DNA of 64,000 nucleotides from Bolinopsis microptera (taxonomy: Eukaryota; Ctenophora; Tentaculata; Lobata; Bolinopsidae). A program made the position numbers and the translations under genes. The stretch covers positions 3,658,001 to 3,722,000 of the forward strand of contig NC_087074.1 in assembly GCF_026151205.1 (NCBI RefSeq), given 5' to 3'. Numbering within the stretch: the stretch's first letter is position 1; every line of letters begins with the position of its first letter. Positions 47,801 through 58,623 of this stretch are shown here, piece by piece. The notes under the pieces are model-generated. The model ran no database searches. It was not told where the DNA came from and worked only from the letters and a program-made list of their open reading frames with translations.

Positions 47801-50800
47801 GAAAATCGATTCACTAGTTTACTTTACGTCAATTCTTTAGATTGGCCCAAAATTTCTGTCCCTTCGGCTTTTAAAAAAACTTACGCTCACTTATGGCTCA
47901 CTATGTTGAAGGAATCTTTATTATTCTCGCTTCATTTTTGTCTTTCTTTCATTGTAATGTTGCAATTAATTCTTAAATGATGATGATTTTCATTTCTGAC
48001 TGTTCTCAAATGATACGTTGGCCCAGGATGAATAGAATTCACTGTATCCCTGGGCAATCGTAACTGTAAGTTACACAGATATTTTCAAATTTGAAATGAG
48101 TATATAATTATTTTAAGTATAACCGAAAGTAAATAAGTAGGTAATAACAAAAAAGCGTCCACAAGTGCTGTTCTTAATACGTTAATAGTCCCTCACCCTA
48201 GTCGACTACTAGGTAGTTAATAAGTACCAGAGTATTTTAAGTACTTTAAGTCTTAAATCCAATGTTTTGTCGTTGGAGTAATAGTCGCTTCTTTAACAAA
48301 TCTTCCCCGTGTTACGTTCTACACACGTGGCTACTATAACTGTTGTATAGCTGCAAGATTACAATTCTGTTATTGTTTCTGCGGTCTTCAATCGGCAGTG
48401 TGAGATTCCAATAACGCTGCAACAAGATTAACAAGTCCACTATTGCCTAAACGGCGATTAAGAGGTAATAGGTCAATTCATTAGTACACCAGCGTGCAAG
48501 GAAAATACATTTATAACTCCGGTTTGTTCAACTAAGTACAGAAGTGTGGTGAGGTTAAAACTTTGTACTTTGGTTGCGAGATAAATAAATGTCAAAGCTA
48601 TATGCGAATAATATAACAATGATGATTAATTTCTCACAAAATCATTGCATTTATCGATCAAGGCATTATGCATACGGTTCATTCAAACAAAGCATTCATG
48701 AGTTCGAGCAAATATATGATATGGATATATGATACAAACACAATATGAAATAATATGTCTGTTATATCTTTATTTTTAATAAATAAATCATATTTGGATT
48801 GTACTCCAAGAGCAGGAAATACTAAAAATACATTGCACATCTATTGTTAAACTTTCTTTTTCCCTCAGACCACTCTGCTCCATGTAATAAGCAAACAACA
48901 TTGAGTTTATGTTAATTTTGGTCGCTGCAACACGCGCCTATTGGTTAACATATCAATCGAATTAGAATTAAGTAATATCACCTTATAAGCTGTGTAAAAT
49001 TCAGTTTTTTTAAGGCATTTTTTCCGCCTGTACCATCCTTTTTTGTGTAGTGTAACTTTCAGAAAATACTGCTCTTTCCTCAGCAAGTCAGTAATAGTGT
49101 AATACTATTGCATAGCTGGATTTGCTGTTTCTAGTATATCTTGTCATCCACACCATTGTAACGACCTTGTCTTCGCCAAACAATGTGGTAAAGATTTAAT
49201 TTGTGTTAAATTTGGGAGAGAGGTTACCTTATAGCCTTATAGGACTGTAAAGTGTAGGTTTCAGATTAGAGACGTGCAAGTTTCGGTGTTATCTGCAGAG
49301 ATGTCAGACTGACGGGTTCCCGTCCAATTTTGGTGGTTCTTGCATAAAATGTGGTTGTACATTTAAAAGAAATGTTATGTGTATCCTGTTAGACTTAGTC
49401 CTACTCCTATGACGACAAATTACTTAACTCCTTAACTACGTTCATGCAAAATCCTTATGTCTAGATTCCACTCTCAAATAGTTGGTCCCTACACTCTCAA
49501 TTTGGTCCCTCCTCGGCTAAAATACTATTCAGTCATTGTTAAATCTCCGAAATTTCTGTTTAGGAAATATCATACTATTTGAAAATCGTTAAACCCAAAA
49601 TTGGGTAGAATTCGTGTGTCGGCTTGTAAATATTAATATTATGACCAAACGAAATTAATTCGATTCGGGTACAAACTACAGTTACACGGAAGATCGAAGT
49701 GGGCACTGCTTGCAAGCAAGCAGTAGATAATTACCTACCGACCTGCGTGTCAGCGGTTCATTTTAATAGTAGCAGGGAATGAACATGAACATTGTTCTGA
49801 TTAATTAAAATCGTGTTTTCTAATGCCATCTGTGCCATATAAAAATTTGTACTCTTTATCTTACTATTATGTATTACAAACGGCTCTTACTAAATCGCTC
49901 GCCCAAAAATTATCACGTGACTAATGACTTTGGTTTTTCTCTCATGATAAAAGCCCCGGTCATGCTTGCCAGCACTGTGATATTTATTATAACATTTTAA
50001 AATTCTAACCGACAAGCCGTGATGGAACGGAAAAAATATACATTAACATTTATTTCATGATAATATTAAACTGTATGTGACTTCACATATATAGCCAATT
50101 AGACATGTGTCTACGCGTATATACTGCGTGACGCGGCGTGCTACTGTAAGCGAGAGGGCTCTGGTTAGAGCAAATATGTGACTACAAGTTACAAGCTACA
50201 CATTTATAATTGAGTAAGGGAAGAGTTTCCAGGAATGAGTACGCGTTCTTGTGTTACACCGTGATCGGAAGTTTATTTGTTAAGACTCTTAATAAGAGTG
50301 GTCGACCCGGCTTATGATTAATTTACTCTCCGACCGTTTTGCATAAACCTACGTTTACAAACGAATTTGCAATATTAGACTTGTCGATCTTTAGTTTTTT
50401 CGGAATTCGATTTTTTAATGGGTCCAAGTTACTGCGGACATAGTTCACTAGGTATGTGTTTACCGTGTTTGGGTGCCCATCATATTTTACAGATGGGGGC
50501 GATATTTTTAACAATTCTATTTTATATTCATCTATTGCTGTACTCTGTAAAATTTGAAAAGTATTTAATAAAAAAATCGTTAAATTTCTGTTTAAAGCTA
50601 CATTTTGAAACAGGTATCATTTAAAAATATAGAATCTTATTATTTCATATTTTCAAATCTCTTGATTGATAATGGTAATGGATCCCGACCACAGCAAACT
50701 GAAAACTGCAGCTGTCTTTCAACTTCCATTCAGGAATAAAAAGTAAATAGTAAGTTTTAACTTACAAATTAGCATGCGCTACATAATGGTATATTTGGTT

Positions 50801-50820
50801 AGACATAGCCACATAAATAT
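44831..50820. other. Unrecognised AT-rich sequence
   Basis: No gene, repeat family or RNA gene that I can support. The open frame at 44831-45139 has no recognisable domain. Composition from about 46.5 kb on resembles the cleaner parts of the window. Confidence 0.35.
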
Positions 50821-50822
50821 TA

Positions 50823-51650
50823 TTATCACACTTTCGAGCCAAATTTGGCAGGAAAGCAGAATTGATATTGCATGCCCCGAAGGGGAGCACTGGCTCTCAC
50901 CCGGGGGCATGAAATATCAATCAGTTGCTCAGAGAGTGCTCCATAGAAACGAGGAGCCCGCTCTCAGCAACTGTTCTACTACTGTAAGGTACTGATTTAA
51001 ATAATGATTTAAATCAATAACCTGAAGTAGTCTACGACCTTAAATGCAATGGTCGGACAGAATTTACAATTTGTTGCAAAATGTATACTTATACTAAAAC
51101 TTAAAACATTTCCTTGCGTTTCAGATGCGTCAAGCGAAATAAAAACTTTCCTTGTTAAACTTCCTCCCAATGTTGACTTTCTATTGTACTTCTTAGCCTA
51201 ATAAGGCAGAGAACAGAATTAATATCACATGCCCCGATGGGGAGCACTGGCTCTCACCCGGGGGCATGAAATATCAATCAGTTGCTCAGAGAGTGCTCCA
51301 CAGAAATGAGAAGCCCGCTCTCTGCATCTTATTTACTACTGTAAGGTACTGATCTAAATACAGATTTAAATCGATCACTTGATGTAGTCCAAGACCGCTA
51401 ATGCAATGGTCAGAACCATTGCGAATCAATGGCAAAATTTATACTTATAATAGAACTTGAGATGCGTCAAGCGAAATAGGCACTTTCCTTGTAAAACTTC
51501 CTCAAAATGTCGCCTTACTATTATACTTCTTAGCCTAATTTGGCAGAAAACAGAATTTATATCATATGCCCCAACGGTGATTGGTGAGCGCTGGTGGCAG
51601 CAGCTCTCACAGAGGGCATGCAATATCAATCAAACTTCTTCAAACTGATG
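50823..51650 (+). repeat. Tandem repeat of 335-357 bp, about 2.5 copies, with hairpin core
   Basis: Copies begin near 50828, 51185 and 51520. Each starts with a CACTTTCGAGCCAAATTTGGCAGG-like block (short or altered in copies 2 and 3). It then has a hairpin, TTGATATTGCATGCCCC paired with GGGGGCATGAAATATCAA around a ~25-bp loop. Next come AACTGTTCTACTACTGTAAGG, an ATTTAAAT-rich stretch and GATGCGTCAAGCGAAATA. The third copy is cut short. A further copy lies at 55246-56180, interrupted by a MITE, and the first block recurs inverted at 57740-57770, 58245-58285 and 60782-60825. Confidence 0.85.
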
Positions 51651-52612
51651 ATTGGCGCCGGGCGCGGCTCACATTACGTTTTCGAAGCTGTACTGAGACG
51701 GGTTAAAAATTAATTTAGAATCGAGCGCTATGACGTATATGATATCAAATTCGAGAAGGACGCCAATTTCAGTTTTATAATTTAACTTATCAGCAGTGTG
51801 ATGTTAAAGCGACCATACTGTGATTAAAATAGCGAGCTTTCCGTGCAATTAGTATCAGGCCATATTGTTTTTCGTAACTTTAATATAATTAGAAATTCTG
51901 ACTTAGCTTATCACAGTTGAAATGTTTAAACAGAGTGGATTGTCACCAAACTTTAATCTATCCGTTCAAATTCTAATATGTAACAGTGATGGAGTTAGTC
52001 AGGCAACTGTTTACTAGGACTTATACTGTGGAACAACACCACAACGAAGCGAAAATCCTTAATACCGTATCCATGATGAACGGAAATGTAACAGATTATT
52101 TTGTCAGATAGAGCCATAAAATTAGCAAATTTTAAATTCATATATAATGCATATTGCATACGGTGCATAGAGGCAACGTTAATTCAAATTACAGAACTGC
52201 TCTTAAAGTAAATATTGATTAAACATTTTCTCTCGAATAGATTTATTCAATAAATATAGGGACACAATAAAACAGGGTTTTTATATGGGACTTGAATAAC
52301 AAATAAGCCGGAGACTTATAAATATCGCAACTTCGAAGTGCGACACTGCAAATGAGAAACGAACATATATTGTAATCGATAAACAACTATATACTAACGA
52401 GACTGAGAGTGTGTGACGCTGATAAGACTTTGCGATAACATCAGTTAAGAGAAGTTGATAAGGTAATCATGTTCCGGGAGTGCGTGTAAGACTGTAGAGT
52501 GTAGGCGTGTGTCCGTATATTTTCTGATTATTCTATATCCGTATATTCAATTAAAATTGTCTGCATTATGATAACTTAACTTTAATAACTGCAGGATAAA
52601 AATAGCACTATT
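51651..52612. other. Upstream region of the Crypton ORF
   Basis: AT-rich, no gene. A possible acceptor (AACTGCAG at 52588-52595) lies 17 bp before the start codon, so the recombinase may have a 5' untranslated exon further upstream. Confidence 0.35.
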
Positions 52613-54404
52613 ATGTCAGAGCCAAGATTTTATATTCCTTCATTAGAAGAGACAGAAAACTTTTCTGAAAATCTGTTATCAGCATCAACGAGAAAAAAGA
52701 CTGAAGGTGACATAAGAACAATTACCTTATTTATGGCAGCAAAAGCTGCACATCTTCGCAATAGTGGAGAAGATCCTTTGTTTTGGGAGAAACCAGTAAT
52801 TGAGCTATCCGAGGAAGAACTTGTTACTACAATGAAAAACTTCGCAATCGGGGCTCGTACTGTAAAAGGTGCTTCCTACGAGCCAGTATCGTTACAAACT
52901 TTCTGGTATAGTTTAAAACGGCATTTGAAACCAACCGGCATGGATTTCAGTAAACCGATCTTCAGCCAGGTTACAGACCAGTTAAAATGTGCATTCAAGA
53001 AACTCCGATCTGAGGGGGGAGGACAAGGGCCGAAGACATCTAATGGGCTCACTGCTGAAGAGATTAACTTTCTCTTTTCATCAAAGTGTGCAGGCGGTCA
53101 CCACCCACGGGCTCTCATAAACGCCCTTGTGATTTTTGTCATGTGGATGGGGCGGAGAGGAGCTACACAAGATGAAGTATGGGGACCTTTACATCACCAA
53201 CAGTAATGGTCACATCTTTGTGAACCTGCGGGATGTTCAGGCCAAAAATAGGCAAGGAGAAAACCCGCAAGACCAAAATCACAATACCGGCTCCCTCTGC
53301 GGAATAAAAGAAAAGTTCAAGTGTCCGGTGACGCTGCTGACGCTGTATAGCTTAAAACGTCCTGAAGCTATGAAAACACCGGACTCACCGTTATTCCTGA
53401 GCTGCAATACCAAAGCTCATAAAGATTATCGGCGCGAATTCAATGACAATGGTGAACCATGGTACATTTCCACAAGAATGGGACAGAATACCCTGGCCAA
53501 AATCGTGATAAATATGGTGACTGCCAGCGGTTTGTCGGTGGATGGAAGAAAGATAACAAACACGTCCATCCGAAAAAACGCGGCGAGCACTCTATCAGAG
53601 GGAGGCCTGTCAAGCAAGGTAATAATGGCTTACACTAGGCACAAATCTGCTTCATCACTTGTCCATTACGATTCCATCAACCCAGCAAAGGCAACACAAG
53701 CAACAAACCTACTACTTTTGAGCGACGCATCATATGATCTTCCAGAAGCTCCACCAGTCTTAATAAGTTCACCTAAACCTACCGTTCACTATAATAGTAC
53801 ACAAGTTCAACAGTCAAACAATAAAAGACCGCTCTCTGTTATTCAACCAACATCCTCAAAGAGATCTAAGATTATTAAATCACCCTTACCACCTAAAAAC
53901 AAACATCCTCTCCAAAAAAGGGAACGCGACCAACCACCATCTTTAGTGTTAGGAACTACCCTTCATGACCCGATGTTCCGAGCTTCTAAAAAATTTTGTC
54001 AAACAGTCAGGATAGGAGATCCTATACTCTTGGCAAGTCTCCAACAAGCAGCACCTGACAAAGTAACTGTCCAACCTGTACTTCCGGCCCCTCCCCCCTC
54101 ACCAGCTGTCACGACTGCACCGTCCTCCCCTCAAGACTCTCCTACCTATGCTATTCCTCCGATATCTCCACCGGCAGCATTTAATAGTCCTTCTCCTCCT
54201 AATCAGCATCCTCCCGCTATCAGCTCCCCAACACTAGCAGCCACTCCTAATTATACGTCCTTCAGTTTCGCATCTCCACTGCCACACAATAGCCTACAAT
54301 GTCCTGCAACACCTGTCCTCACACCACCACAGATACCAAACAATGACCCAACAACATATAACGGGCCCCGTTATAATAAATTATTATGGACCAGTTACAA
54401 TTAA
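52613..54404 (+). pseudogene. Crypton-type tyrosine recombinase (DUF3504-like), one frameshift
   Basis: Cryptons are DNA elements that move with a tyrosine recombinase. The first frame (52613-53206) holds the N-terminal DNA-binding half and, at about residues 178-183, WMGRRG with the first catalytic Arg. The second frame (53136-54404) continues with KYGDLYI and later NTSIRKNAASTL (Arg ~146), TRHKSASSLVHYDS (His ~169, nucleophile Tyr ~178). The frames meet within about 53150-53185; a one- or two-base change there explains the break. Arg, Arg, His and Tyr of the active site are present, but the His usually found in the H-x-x-R motif is Thr. A Pro/Ser-rich tail of ~200 residues follows. No intron is seen in the body. 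Apart from the frameshift it looks young. A domesticated Crypton-derived host gene is a less likely reading. Confidence 0.85.
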
Positions 54405-54462
54405 CAATTATTACAGTACTAATAATAATACCAATAGATGAAATGTAGTCATTGTTCTAGAT

Positions 54463-54965
54463 GAAAAGTTGTAACTAAGTTTTAACTGAAATTGATAATG
54501 TGTTTTATGAATTGAATAATAGATATTTGATGTAATTTTTTGTATATACAATTTTAGATTAATGAGTAAAAATTTGATAACGTTTTGTGGACCATGCAGT
54601 TTTCTTAAGGTTTTATTGTAATGGAGAATTTTGTCTACAGAATACAAATGAACAAACTATTTTATATGTTAGTTGACTCTACAATTTACAGGTTTTAACT
54701 AAGTCTTAATTAATAATGTGTTTTATGAATTGAATAATTGATATTTTATAAAATTTTTGTAAATACAATTTTAGATTAATGAGTATAAAATTGATAACGT
54801 TTTGTGGACCATGCAGTTTTCTTAAGTTTTTATTGTAATGGAGAATTTTGTCTACAGAATACAAATGAACAAATTATTTTATATGTTAGTTGACTCTGCA
54901 ATTTACAGGTTGTAACTAAGTCTTAATTAATAATGTGTTTTACGAATCGAATAATTTAGTTAGAT
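54463..54965 (+). repeat. 218-bp tandem repeat, 2.3 copies, after the Crypton ORF
   Basis: Two full copies (about 54463-54685 and 54686-54905) and a partial third begin GTTGTAACTAAGT(T/C)TTAA. They contain GATAACGTTTTGTGGACCAT and GGAGAATTTTGTCTACAGAA. Copies are about 95% alike. They begin about 60 bp after the recombinase stop codon, so they may be part of the Crypton's 3' region. Confidence 0.85.
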
Positions 54966-55159
54966 TGAAATGTATGGAGTTGCTTCCCTGTTGCTTTAAT
55001 GTTATCCTGTACAGTTGATTTCCAAGTTCTTTTCGCTCATATTCAGAGTTTTTCTTGTAGAACGATATATAAATTATAATAGACGAAATACCACTAAAAG
55101 TACTGTGCTAAGCACACACTTGCTTATCACTGCGGGAAAAGCTAGAATTAAAGTGCATT

Positions 55160-55245
55160 AATGATTAATAAGACGCGGTGCAGATCGTGGCGGAATATTC
55201 TAGACGCCAATAAGTACAAGTCCCTTGATCGATAAATATCATATT
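55160..55245 (+). repeat. GATTAATAAGACGCGGTGCA repeat, first copy
   Basis: An 82-bp block (GATTAATAAGACGCGGTGCA ... CCTTGATCGATAAATATCAT) is repeated at about 59063, 59763 and 60469 inside the ~700-bp array. Here it directly precedes the CACTTTCGAGCC repeat, so the two belong to one larger repeat family. Confidence 0.85.
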
Positions 55246-56180
55246 ATCACACTTTCGAGCCAAATTTGGCAGGAAAGCAGAATTGATATTACATGCCCCG
55301 ATGGGGAGCACTGGCTCTCACCCGGGGGCATGAAATATCAATCAGTTGCTCAGAGAGAGCCCGATATTCCCATAGGAACAAGGAGCCCACTCTCAACAAC
55401 TGAGGGACCACATGCAAAACTGGTATATCTGAACATATACCAATTTTGCGCAGGTAGCTCATAGTCTTTAGGGTGAAAAGGTGCATCTTTGGAATTTTTT
55501 TTGAACAATTTTGAAGAAATTTTTGAAAAGAAGTGAAATTTTATTTTTCCAAAACTGGTATATGTTACAATATACCATTTTAGCTTTTAACAATCATGAA
55601 AACAAAATGGTATATCTGCAGATAGACCACCTTCAAGAAACTTATCTTCAATAAAACCGGTATATCTATACACATTTTATAGACTTTAGCCAGCCCAAAT
55701 GGTATATCTTCAGATATACCATTCTCAGTTAAATTATTTTATTGTTTATAGTATAGAAAAAATGGTATATCGTGAGATATACCAGTTTTGGTACAATTCT
55801 AGTTTAAAAAATGGTACATAGACAGATATACCATTTTTTAGAAGTGTTTTTTACACATGATATAGAATCTTTAAATCAGTAAAATGCATTTATCTCAAAA
55901 CTATCAAAAACAGATATACCAGTTTTGCATGTGGTCCCTCAACTGTTCTACTACTGTGAGGTACTGATTTAAATAAAGATTTAAATCAACAACCCGAAGT
56001 AGTCTATGACCGTTAATGCAATGATCAGATGAACTTTCCAGGATAAGGAAAAATTTATATTTATAACTGGTTTTGAAAATATTTCCTTGTGTTTGAGATG
56101 CGTCAAGCAAAATAAAATTTTTTGTTGTAAAACTTTTTCAAGCTGTTCCCTTTTTATTGCACTTTATAGTTCAAAGCTTA
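55246..56180 (+). repeat. Further copy of the 335-357-bp repeat, split by a MITE
   Basis: Begins CACTTTCGAGCCAAATTTGG and contains the GCATGCCCC hairpin like the copies at 50823-51650. It is interrupted at 55402 by a 539-bp element, then continues with AACTGTTCTACTACTGTGAGG, ATTTAAAT motifs, GATGCGTCAAGCAAAATA and a C/T-rich end near 56150. Confidence 0.85.
55402..55940. mobile_element. 539-bp MITE made of TGGTATATC palindromes, 4-bp target duplication
   Basis: Terminal inverted repeats start GAGGGACCACATGCAAAACT and continue GGTATATCTG. The duplication AACT lies at 55398-55401 and 55941-55944. The copy at 50823 shows the undisturbed site (GCAACTGTTCTACTACTG near 50966), which confirms the insertion. 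The interior is a series of about seven small palindromes of the form ATGGTATATC...GATATACCAT with AT-rich spacers and no ORF. A 4-bp duplication fits superfamilies such as Sola or Chapaev. Confidence 0.88.
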
Positions 56181-57575
56181 ATTAGGCTTCGGATGATGAA
56201 ACAAAGTAAAATCTCCCTGGCTTGTACGAGCTTTAAGTGACTTAAGGTTATTGAAAACGAGATCAAAGTTTACAAGCAGACTTGAAAGTTTAACAAAGTT
56301 TTGGTACTTGTCAGCGATACAATCAATCAGGATAATTAATTTCCTTAATCGCTTACTTGAAATTAAAAAGGAAGTGTCAGAACAAACTACAGTCACCCTC
56401 ACAAAAAATAGTAAACACTAGACGATGTTTGATTAATTCGAACGAAGAAAACACACAAAACAAAGCCAGATTTCAGCCATTTCAGACCTCAATTTTAACC
56501 CCCTCTGATCCCTTCTTTGAGCCATATTCCATATAGAAATTGTGCAGAAATTATGCTTGGCTTTTCCAAACCGGTTTCGCCTAGATTAGCTTGCGAAATT
56601 CGTGGCTGATCTATAAACAGACTGATAAAGAGACTTATATGTAGATTCTGTACAATAAAGAGCGGAAATTCTATCCCAGGACTAGTTTTAACTGAATTTT
56701 AGTTAGTGCAAATAAGTGCAATAAAAACATCCTATAAAATATATTATTTATATAAATATATCAAGGGACGAATGACGTAACTTAATCAGCTAATCTGGTT
56801 ATAAATTAGTCTGGGCACTGGGGCAAACAGGTCCGATGATTAATGTGCTGCCATTCATTAGACCAATTCAATATTGGTAACAGTACGGGTGAACTACCTG
56901 GCCATGACCAGGGTGGTTATAGGCTGGTGGAGTACTGCGTTCTAAAATGTCGAAGAGATACATTTGAATATTACAAATGTTCTGATAATTTCCAGTTCAG
57001 ATAATTTCTAGCTCGAAGCAGATAATGGCAAATAATGGCAAGTAAAGATGTATACTGACTAAGAACTAAGCAGAATACTTGATAAAATTCTAAGTCAACG
57101 ATTACAAGTTGCATTGATTAAATCATTATGAAATAACAGACAATCAAGAATCAAGACGGACGATAATATTGTTGATGTAAATTAGGGAGTGTAGTGTATA
57201 ATGTGGACTGATAAATAGACACTAATTATGACCCCACAGCTCTATTCAAATACAAGAACTAGGAAATTCTTTCACCTCATCGTAGATACAGATTATACGA
57301 TAAGAACTGTGATGTATAATCAACACTTAAACGGATGTTCTATACATTATACTGCATCTACAGTTTTAATGACTCTAAAAATATCTAATAGAAATAAAGT
57401 ATTAGAATCACCTCACATCAATTGATTTGCATGATGTAATTACGTATCAAACGCGCTCGCGGCGGAATATTCTAGACTCATAAGTACAAGACCCATAGGC
57501 GGAAAACACATTAATATTGCATGCACTAGGTATCAGTACAAAGCAAATTCAGCGCGGCACACAGCATTCACTGTG
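56181..57575. other. Mixed AT-rich sequence with partial repeats
   Basis: No gene. From about 57010 the sequence (AAATAATGGCAAGTAAAGAT ... GTTGCATTGATTAAATCATT) matches parts of the ~700-bp array at lower identity, so this is an older or partial copy. Confidence 0.5.
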
Positions 57576-58300
57576 TCATAAATGTGAAACGCGAGATTCT
57601 AATTTCACGTATTGTATCTTTAATATCTGAAATACTAACTTATCGAGAGCTATATATAGCTTGGACATTATAAACATAAATAAGTTCGACATATCCAGTT
57701 TTGCTTTGGTGAGATTTATAACTAACGTTTGATCAAATTCTGCTTTCCAGGCCAAATTTGGCTCCAAATAATGGCAAATAATGGCAAGTAAAGATGTATA
57801 CTGACTAAGATCTAAGCAGAATACTTGATAAAATTCTAAGTCAACGATTACAAGTTGCATTGATTAAATCATTCTGAAATAACAGACAATCAAGAATCAA
57901 GACGGACGATAATATTGTTGGTGTAAATTAGGGTGTGCAGTGTATAATGTGGACTTATGAATAGACAATCATGGCGCCACAGCCCAATTCAAATATAACA
58001 ACCAGGAAATACTATCACATTATCGCAGATTAGTATTACATGATAAGGACTAGGATGTAATCAACACTAAAACAGATGTTCTATACATTATACATCTTCA
58101 GTTTTAATGACTCAAAATATATCTAATAGAAATAATTCGATATCTGAAATACTAACTCATCGAGAGCTATACATATAGCTTGGACATTATAAACGTTCGA
58201 CATGTCTAGTTTTGCTTTGGTGAGATTTATAACTAACGTTTGATCAAATTCTGCTTTCCCGGCCAAATTTGGCTCCAAAGAAAGTGTGATAAAACATTAA
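57576..58300. repeat. Diverged copy of the ~700-bp repeat family
   Basis: Contains GAAATACTAACTTATCGAGA, GAGCTATATATAGCTTGGAC and ATTCTGCTTTCCAGGCCAAA at the start, then AATGGCAAATAATGGCAAGT and following blocks as in the array at 58566-60790. It ends at 58285 in the inverted CACTTTC block next to a hairpin element. Confidence 0.75.
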
Positions 58301-58436
58301 TCACATGCCTTCTCATGCGATATCAAAACTTTCGCCCACGAGGCTTGCCGAGTTAGCGAAAGTTTCGATATTTCCCGAGGCTTGCCGAGGGTTATATCGA
58401 CATTTTCAATCACGAGGCTTGCCGAGAACTTATTTA
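58301..58436. mobile_element. Truncated copy of the GAGGCTTGCCGAG hairpin element, interior inverted
   Basis: Starts with the same TCACATGCCTTCTCATGCGA end and the same left flank as the element at 60838-61000. The interior is in the opposite orientation and the right end is missing. Three GAGGCTTGCCGAG units are present, the first inside the stem CTTTCGC ... GCGAAAG. Confidence 0.7.
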
Positions 58437-58514
58437 TGTTTATAATGTCCATTATTTATGTTTATAATGTCCATTATTTATGTTTATAATGTCCATTATT
58501 AATGTCCATTATTA

Positions 58515-58623
58515 TTATTTATGTTTATAATGTCCAAGCTATATATAGCTCTCGATGAGTTAGTATCTGAAATACTAACTCATCGAGAGCTATATATAGC
58601 TTGGACATTATAAACATAAATAA
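58515..58623. repeat. Palindrome with 52-bp perfect arms and 5-nt loop
   Basis: Left arm 58515-58566, loop CTGAA, right arm 58572-58623. The arms include GAGCTATATATAGCTC-type smaller palindromes. It is the junction where an inverted set of short ATTTATGTTTATAATGTCC repeats (58440-58560) meets the start of the ~700-bp array. Confidence 0.92.
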
